Shown: one piece after another, positions 59,451-64,000 of the stretch
Position numbering within the stretch: the stretch's first letter is position 1
Layout: each line of letters starts with the position of its first letter
Assembly: GCA_964400885.1 (NCBI GenBank)
Contig: CAYNWH010000006.1
Location: 1-64,000 of the forward strand
Reading direction: 5' to 3'
DNA: 64,000 nucleotides
Origin: CAYNWH01 sp964400885
GTDB lineage: Bacteria > Patescibacteriota > Patescibacteriia > CAIXNZ01
Notes under the pieces: generated by a model
Seen by the model: only the letters and a program-made list of their open reading frames with translations
Databases searched by the model: none
What the model was told of the DNA's origin: nothing
Made by a program: the position numbers and the translations under genes

Positions 59451-59741
59451 ATGAAAAAATGTAAAAAATGTGGCGCACCTTTAGAGGGATTTTTGTATAA
59501 AACAATAGGCAAATTAATGGGCATTAAGCCTTCTGCAAAAGATCCAGAGCTATGCAATAAATGTGAAGAGGATTTATCTAAAAAGGAAAGCCAAACAGAA
59601 GAAAAAAATGAACCGATGACAGAAATGCCAGCTGAACCAATGCCTAAGCCAGAAATGCCAGCAGAGCCAAGCTCAGCGCCAGAAATGCCAAAGGCAGAAC
59701 CATCTCAAGAAGCAGAAAAAAAAGAAGAAATACCTTCTTAA
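59451..59741 (+). CDS. Zinc-ribbon protein with a Pro/Glu-rich repetitive tail
   Basis: A 96-aa protein. Two Cys pairs (CKKCG near residues 4-8 and CNKCE near 36-40) suggest a zinc ribbon. The rest is acidic and low-complexity, with MPAEP-type repeats. Function unknown. A weak AAGGA lies nine bases before ATG, and a terminator follows. Confidence 0.6.
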   Translation: MKKCKKCGAPLEGFLYKTIGKLMGIKPSAKDPELCNKCEEDLSKKESQTEEKNEPMTEMPAEPMPKPEMPAEPSSAPEMPKAEPSQEAEKKEEIPS

Positions 59742-59762
59742 GATTTTTATAAATTTTATATT

Positions 59763-59794
59763 AAAGACGGGAAAATGTAATTTTTCCTGTCTTT
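59763..59794. terminator. Terminator before degP
   Basis: AAAGACGGGAAAA (59763-59775) pairs with TTTTCCTGTCTTT (59782-59794), one G-U pair, loop of six. Confidence 0.78.
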
Positions 59795-59813
59795 AATTAA
59801 GGAGAAATATTTT

Positions 59814-61100
59814 ATGCTTTTTCAAGAACCTCAAAAAGGGAATAAACAATTTTCCCCAAAAATTTTAATTTTAGTAATTATTTCCAGCTTGATTCTCGGT
59901 GGCGCGGCTGGCGCTGGGACGACTTTTTTGATCTTTCAAAATTTGGATAAACTAGGCTATATTGTTAATGCTGATAATGGTTTAAATCTGCAAAAGGTAG
60001 AAAGTGAAAAGATTTCTTTAGTAGAAGAAGATTCTGCTACTATTAACGTGGTAAAAAAAGCCAGCCCTTCAGTTGTCAGCATTATAATTTCTAAAGAATT
60101 AAAAGATATTTATAGTTCAACTGGGCCTAATATTTTTGGTGATCCTTTTTTCCAATTTGGCATTCCTTTTAATTTTCCCAACATTCAGCCGCAAGCACCT
60201 CAGTCTGATTCTCCTGATAATGGCAGTCAAAAACAGGAAATTGGCGGTGGGACAGGTTTTATTATTTCTGATGACGGTTTAATTTTAACTAATAAGCATG
60301 TTGTGGCAGATGATAAAGCAGACTATACAGTCGTGACCAATGATGGACAAAGATATGATGCTCAAGTTTTAGCTAAAGATCCAATCAATGATTTAGCTGT
60401 AGTAAAAATTGAGGCTACAGGTTTAACACCTTTAACATTAGGCGATTCTGATCAGATTCAAATCGGTCAAACAGTGATAGCCATTGGCAATACGCTTTCA
60501 GAATTTAGTAATACAGTGACCAGAGGTGTTATCAGCGGTATTAATCGTCGGGTAGAAGCTGGAGGACAGGGATTTAGCGAAGTCATTGAAGAAGCTATTC
60601 AAACTGACGCGGCAATTAATCCTGGCAATTCAGGCGGACCGCTTTTAAATTTAAAAGGCGAAGTTATTGGTATTAATACAGCAATTTCCCAGTCAGGCCA
60701 ATTAATCGGTTTTGCTCTGCCGATTAATGAAGCTAAGCAGGTAGTTGATAGCATTAAAAAATACGGTAAGATAGTCAGGCCATTTTTAGGTGTGCGTTAT
60801 GTGATAATCAACAAACAAATTGCTGATGCTAATAAACTGTCAGTGGATTATGGCGCTTTAATTGTTAAAGGCAGCAACCCGGAAGATTTAGCTGTTGTAC
60901 CCGGCTCTCCAGCTGATAAGTCCGGCTTAGTAGAAAATGATATTATTTTGGAAGTTAATGGTCAAAAAATTGATGATAACCATTCTTTAGCTAGAATTTT
61001 AGCTAAATCAGCGCCAGGTGATGAAGTTGAATTAAAAATTATGCATGATGGAGAAGAAAAAACAGTTAAGGCAACTTTGACTGAAAGAGACAGTGAATAG
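59814..61100 (+). CDS. degP: HtrA/DegP-type serine protease with one PDZ domain
   Basis: A 428-aa membrane-anchored protease for quality control outside the membrane. After an N-terminal helix (about residues 20-43) comes a trypsin-like domain. The triad sits in LTNKHVVAD (His), NDLAVVKIEA (Asp) and NPGNSGGPLLNL (Ser). A C-terminal PDZ domain (about 325-425, PGSPADKSGLVENDIILEVNGQKI) follows. A clean AAGGAG site lies nine bases upstream of ATG, unusual in this window. DegP versus DegS/HtrA naming is not certain. Confidence 0.95.
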   Translation: MLFQEPQKGNKQFSPKILILVIISSLILGGAAGAGTTFLIFQNLDKLGYIVNADNGLNLQKVESEKISLVEEDSATINVVKKASPSVVSIIISKELKDIYSSTGPNIFGDPFFQFGIPFNFPNIQPQAPQSDSPDNGSQKQEIGGGTGFIISDDGLILTNKHVVADDKADYTVVTNDGQRYDAQVLAKDPINDLAVVKIEATGLTPLTLGDSDQIQIGQTVIAIGNTLSEFSNTVTRGVISGINRRVEAGGQGFSEVIEEAIQTDAAINPGNSGGPLLNLKGEVIGINTAISQSGQLIGFALPINEAKQVVDSIKKYGKIVRPFLGVRYVIINKQIADANKLSVDYGALIVKGSNPEDLAVVPGSPADKSGLVENDIILEVNGQKIDDNHSLARILAKSAPGDEVELKIMHDGEEKTVKATLTERDSE

Positions 61101-61117
61101 ATCAATTTGATATATAT

Positions 61118-61155
61118 AAAAAATAGCGTGTCAAACTGATGCGCTATTTTTTATT
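61118..61155. terminator. Terminator after the DegP-type protease gene
   Basis: AAAAAATAGCG (61118-61128) pairs with CGCTATTTTTT (61142-61152), loop of 13, T-rich end. Confidence 0.8.
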
Positions 61156-61157
61156 GA

Positions 61158-61186
61158 TTGACATGATAAAGTAATTTTGCTAAATT
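61158..61186 (+). promoter_or_regulatory. Promoter of the PQ-loop gene
   Basis: TTGACA (61158-61163), a 17-base spacer and TAAATT (61181-61186). An AAGGAGGG ribosome-binding site follows at 61202-61209. Confidence 0.6.
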
Positions 61187-61214
61187 ATTATATTAACAAA
61201 ACAAGGAGGGAAAA

Positions 61215-61487
61215 ATGACCTTTGTAATTAATTATGCAACTATAATTGCTTTTATTGCTCTTTCTATAGGCATTCTATTACAAATAAGGAAAATTTTTAA
61301 AAGAAAATCAGTAAAAGACATCTCTATTGCTGAAGTGAGCATTAGATTATCTGCTACATTTTTAATCTGGCTGAAAATTATTATGACTCACGATTCTTAT
61401 TTGCTTTTAGGGCAAAGTCTGGTACTTTTTGTATATTCTTCCTATCTTTTAATCATTTTGTCTTACAAATTTAAAAGCGCAGCTTAA
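61215..61487 (+). CDS. PQ-loop/SemiSWEET-like small membrane protein
   Basis: The 90-aa product has three transmembrane helices. The pattern ALSIGILLQIRKIFKRKSVKDISI (about residues 15-38) is that of a PQ-loop or SemiSWEET half-transporter, with LQ in place of the canonical PQ. SemiSWEETs move sugars as dimers; the substrate here is a guess. It has one of the strongest Shine-Dalgarno sequences in the window (AAGGAGGG, five bases before ATG) and its own promoter and terminator. Confidence 0.7.
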   Translation: MTFVINYATIIAFIALSIGILLQIRKIFKRKSVKDISIAEVSIRLSATFLIWLKIIMTHDSYLLLGQSLVLFVYSSYLLIILSYKFKSAA

Positions 61488-61502
61488 AGTGCGCTTTTTT
61501 AT
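61473..61502 (+). terminator. Terminator overlapping the stop of the PQ-loop gene
   Basis: AAAAGCGCA (61473-61481) pairs with TGCGCTTTT (61490-61498). The stop codon lies in the loop, so hairpin and coding end overlap. Confidence 0.8.
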
Positions 61503-61513
61503 TTTTTTCGCCC

Positions 61514-61542
61514 TTTTCAAAACTTAATTTTTTTGCTAAGAT
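61514..61542 (+). promoter_or_regulatory. Promoter of prfB giving a leaderless transcript
   Basis: TTTTCA (61514-61519), a 17-base spacer and an extended -10, TGC-TAAGAT (61534-61542). ATG starts at 61550, seven bases after the -10. Confidence 0.55.
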
Positions 61543-61549
61543 TAAACAT

Positions 61550-62644
61550 ATGAAAGAAGCTAATTTAATCAATGAAATTAAGGATTTGCAGGCCAAAATA
61601 AAGGAATCCTGGAGTTTTTTGGAAATTGATAACAAAATTGAAGAAGTAAAGGAATTAGAAATTTTAATGAATCAGCCGGATTTTTGGCAAGATCAAGATC
61701 AAGCTAAGAAAATAAGCCAAAAAGCCAGTGATTTAAAATCAGAAATTGAAATCTGGCGTAATTTAAAAAATGAAATCAAGGATCTTTTAGAATTAGCCAA
61801 AATGGATGCCAAAGATCAGTCAGTTAATTTAAGAAAAGAGATTGAAAAAAAATATAAGGAATTAACCGGGAAATTTGCTGACCTAGAATTCTTTCTTTTT
61901 TTCCGGGGAAAATATGATAAGCAGAATGCAATTTTAGCTATTCATGCTGGCACAGGCGGGGTTGATGCTATGGATTGGGCAGCCATGCTTTTACGCATGT
62001 ATTTACGTTATTCTAATAAAAAAGGCTTTAAAACTAAAATTTTGGAAGAAAGCTTTGGTTCAGAAGCTGGCATTAAGAGTACAATGATTGAAGTCCAGGG
62101 CAGTTATGCTTATGGCTATTTAAAATCAGAAAACGGAGTTCATCGTTTGGTGCGCATTTCGCCTTTTGATGCAGAAGCTATGCGTCATACCTCCTTTGCT
62201 TTAGTGGAAGTTATTCCAGAAATTGCTGAAGATGCGGAAATTGAAATTAAGCCAGAAGATTTAAAAATAGAAACTTTTAGAGCCTCTGGCCATGGCGGGC
62301 AGTCAGTTAATAAAACAGAATCAGCGGTGAGACTTACTCATTTGCCCACAAAAATTTCTGTTTCCTGCCAAAGCGAGCGTTCTCAATTACAGAATAAGGA
62401 AAGGGCATTGAAAATTTTAAAATCAAAATTGCAAAGACTTGAAGATGTTAAGCTTGAACAGGAGAAAAAACAGTTACGCGGTGAATATTCAGAAGCAGTT
62501 TGGGGCAATCAGATTAGATCTTATGTCCTGCAACCATATCAATTAGTTAAAGATCATCGCACTAATTATGAGGAAAAATATAGCCAATCAGTTTTAGACG
62601 GCAATTTAGATGGATTTATAGAATCATATTTAAAAATGAAATAA
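61550..62644 (+). CDS. prfB: Peptide chain release factor 2
   Basis: A 364-aa class I release factor that reads UAA and UGA. Domain 2 holds the SPF tripeptide (VRISPFDAEA) specific to RF2, and domain 3 has SGHGGQSVNKTESAVRLTHLP with the catalytic GGQ. HAGTGGVDAMDW is the RF family motif before it. The gene is one continuous frame without the CTTTGA programmed frameshift common in prfB. A -10 element seven bases before ATG suggests a leaderless message. Confidence 0.96.
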   Translation: MKEANLINEIKDLQAKIKESWSFLEIDNKIEEVKELEILMNQPDFWQDQDQAKKISQKASDLKSEIEIWRNLKNEIKDLLELAKMDAKDQSVNLRKEIEKKYKELTGKFADLEFFLFFRGKYDKQNAILAIHAGTGGVDAMDWAAMLLRMYLRYSNKKGFKTKILEESFGSEAGIKSTMIEVQGSYAYGYLKSENGVHRLVRISPFDAEAMRHTSFALVEVIPEIAEDAEIEIKPEDLKIETFRASGHGGQSVNKTESAVRLTHLPTKISVSCQSERSQLQNKERALKILKSKLQRLEDVKLEQEKKQLRGEYSEAVWGNQIRSYVLQPYQLVKDHRTNYEEKYSQSVLDGNLDGFIESYLKMK

Positions 62645-62655
62645 TAATTTTTATT

Positions 62656-63330
62656 ATGTTAAATGAAAGAATTTGGGTAATTATCCCGGCTTATAATGAA
62701 CAAGATAATATTTTTGGCGTGATTAAAAGTTTGCAGGAACAGACCGCTAATATTATTGTGGTCAATGATGCCTCAACTGACAGAACACAGGAAATTGTCG
62801 AATCTTTAGGCGTTTATTTAATTAATCATTTAGTTAACCGCGGCCAAGGTGCTGCTTTGCAGACTGGAACTGAATTCGCTTTTAAAAAAGGCGCTCGTAT
62901 TATTGTGCATTTTGATGCTGATGGCCAGATGCAGGTTGAAGATATTTATAGGGTGACAGCGCCGCTTTTAAATCAAGAAGCAGAGATTGTTTTTGGTTCG
63001 CGTTTTCTGGATAATAAATCAAAAATACCCTGGACTAAAAAATATTTAATTTTAAAACCAGCTATTTGGTTTAACTGGTTTTTTACTGGCATAAAATTAA
63101 GTGATGCGCATAATGGTTTCCGGGCTTTATCAAGAAAAGCAGCCAAAAATATAAAGATAGAACAGGATGGCATGGCTCATGCCACAGAAATTATAGATCA
63201 GGTTAGAACTAATGATCTGGCTTATACTGAAGTTCCAGTGGAAATTGTTTATGTTCAATATGGCCAAAGATTTTTTAGTGGCTTTAAAATTTTATGGGAT
63301 TTAGTTTTAAGTAAAATAATCAGAAAATAA
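62656..63330 (+). CDS. Glycosyltransferase family 2 (DPM1/polyprenyl-phosphate type)
   Basis: A 224-aa GT-A enzyme. VIIPAYNEQDNIFGVIKSL (about residues 8-26), VVNDASTDRTQE (about 34-45), the acidic metal site HFDADGQMQVED (about 81-92) and SDAHNGFRALSRKA are typical of dolichyl/undecaprenyl-phosphate sugar transferases. No membrane domain is present. It is paired with the DUF2304 gene, a frequent neighbour of such enzymes. Confidence 0.93.
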   Translation: MLNERIWVIIPAYNEQDNIFGVIKSLQEQTANIIVVNDASTDRTQEIVESLGVYLINHLVNRGQGAALQTGTEFAFKKGARIIVHFDADGQMQVEDIYRVTAPLLNQEAEIVFGSRFLDNKSKIPWTKKYLILKPAIWFNWFFTGIKLSDAHNGFRALSRKAAKNIKIEQDGMAHATEIIDQVRTNDLAYTEVPVEIVYVQYGQRFFSGFKILWDLVLSKIIRK

Positions 63331-63332
63331 TT

Positions 63333-63677
63333 ATGCTTATCCAAATTATCTTACTTATTTTCATTATTTACGCCGTGTTGAAAGTAGCCTTGCGCTATAA
63401 GGATAAAGTTATTTCTTTGCAGGAATTTGTTGTTTGGACAATTTTTTGGTTTATGGTCGGCTTTGTGGTTATTTTGCCAGAGACTACTTCTTTAGTTGCT
63501 AATTTTGTCGGCGTGGGCCGTGGCGTAGATTTGGTTATTTATATTTCAATTTTGATTCTGTTTTATTTAAGTTTTAGAATTTTAGTTCGTTTGGATAAAA
63601 TTGAAAAGGATGTGACTAAGGTTGTACGCAAAATAGCTTTGAGTAAGGGCGAAAAAGAAAAAGATGAACAATCTTAA
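63333..63677 (+). CDS. DUF2304 membrane protein
   Basis: The 114-aa product has about three hydrophobic helices and a charged C-terminal tail (KIEKDVTKVVRKIALSKGEKEKDEQS). LQEFVVWTIFWFMVGFVVILPETTSLVANFVGVGRGVDLVIY is the DUF2304 pattern. It starts two bases after the GT2 stop and probably works with it as the membrane partner. Confidence 0.88.
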   Translation: MLIQIILLIFIIYAVLKVALRYKDKVISLQEFVVWTIFWFMVGFVVILPETTSLVANFVGVGRGVDLVIYISILILFYLSFRILVRLDKIEKDVTKVVRKIALSKGEKEKDEQS

Positions 63678-63758
63678 ATTTCAAATGACAAATGTCAAAT
63701 ATCAAATAAATACCAAATTCTAAATTACAAAATTAAAACCTTTTAAAAATATTTGCCC

Positions 63759-64000
63759 ATGCAAATTGACCAGATAAAAAATTTATTAAGGCAGTCTGGC
63801 ATTAAGCCAAGTAAAGGTAAAGGACAAAATTTTTTAATTAATCAAGAAGTTTTACAAAAAATAATTAAGGCAGCAGCTTTGAGCAAAGATGATTATGTTT
63901 TGGAGATCGGGCCGGGCTTTGGCATCTTAACTGAAGCTTTGATTGCTAACAGCAAAAAAGTTTTAAGCATTGAACTAGACAAAAGTCTAGTTTATTTTTT
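63759..64000 (+). CDS. rsmA: 16S rRNA dimethyladenosine transferase (partial, runs off the window)
   Basis: 80 codons are present. KPSKGKGQNFLINQEVLQKII (about residues 16-36) is the RsmA/KsgA signature, and VLEIGPGFGILTEAL (about 46-60) is the S-adenosylmethionine-binding motif, followed by VLSIELDKSL. It dimethylates two adenines near the 3' end of 16S rRNA. It starts after an 81-base AT-rich spacer. Confidence 0.94.
   Translation, partial: MQIDQIKNLLRQSGIKPSKGKGQNFLINQEVLQKIIKAAALSKDDYVLEIGPGFGILTEALIANSKKVLSIELDKSLVYF

Noticed and set aside
61550..62644. Programmed frameshift in prfB
   Set aside because: The frame is continuous from start to stop and no CTTTGA site is present near codon 25.
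1..64000. Recoded UGA (as in Gracilibacteria/Absconditabacteria)
   Set aside because: Intact prfB is present and TGA ends genes such as tspO, so UGA is a stop here.

Overview
The window is an AT-rich bacterial scaffold that reads as a member of the Candidate Phyla Radiation (Patescibacteria), most likely a Parcubacteria-type lineage. This rests on gene content: compact housekeeping genes (short Rel, ScpA/ScpB, FtsA/FtsZ), paralogous VirB2-like pilin proteins fused to giant extracellular regions, Asn/Ala-rich linkers next to thrombospondin-type-3 repeats, and very few Shine-Dalgarno sequences. TGA is used as a stop and prfB is present, so the standard bacterial code applies. Two runs of exactly 100 N mark assembly gaps of unknown true size.

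Layout. 1-3.9 kb (+): scpA, scpB, a D,D-carboxypeptidase, a small membrane transporter and a glycosyltransferase. 3.97-5.1 kb (-): tRNA-Leu and tRNA-Met run directly into two tandem paralogous membrane-protein genes. 5.2-9.1 kb (+): parA, parB and an O-antigen-ligase-like TPR protein. 9.1-14.4 kb (-): a short rel, topA and dprA. The gap between rel and topA carries two small RNA genes with near-consensus promoters and 12-15 nt of mutual complementarity. 14.5-15.1 kb (+): an unidentified structured RNA, then tRNA-Thr, tRNA-Cys and tRNA-Ala. 15.1-19.4 kb (-): pth, a lipid kinase, der and an LCP-family cell-wall gene. 19.5-22.4 kb (+): lepB, hisS, rpsU, yqeY.

22.4-47.4 kb (+) is a 25-kb run devoted to the cell surface. 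It has three proteins sharing one VirB2-like membrane module (641, 358 and 3741 aa), a 1782-aa secreted protein with an embedded pseudopilin-like module, a DUF1566/Cys-rich gene or gene pair broken by a gap, a Cys-repeat membrane protein and two N-rich/TSP3 calcium-binding membrane proteins. 47.4-50.8 kb: ybeY, dgkA, ftsA, ftsZ. 50.9-54.8 kb: gap-broken small membrane proteins, a lipoprotein, msrA, tspO and an ABC exporter.

55-58.8 kb is an anaerobic ribonucleotide reductase locus: nrdR with two upstream NrdR boxes, then nrdD, then nrdG. The nrdD reading frame stops before the glycyl-radical motif. That motif is encoded 57 bp downstream as a separate 46-residue ORF with its own Shine-Dalgarno. 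This split class III reductase is the most striking feature of the window. 58.8-64 kb: small proteins, an Ogt-like protein, a DegP-type protease, a PQ-loop protein, prfB, a GT2/DUF2304 pair and the start of rsmA.
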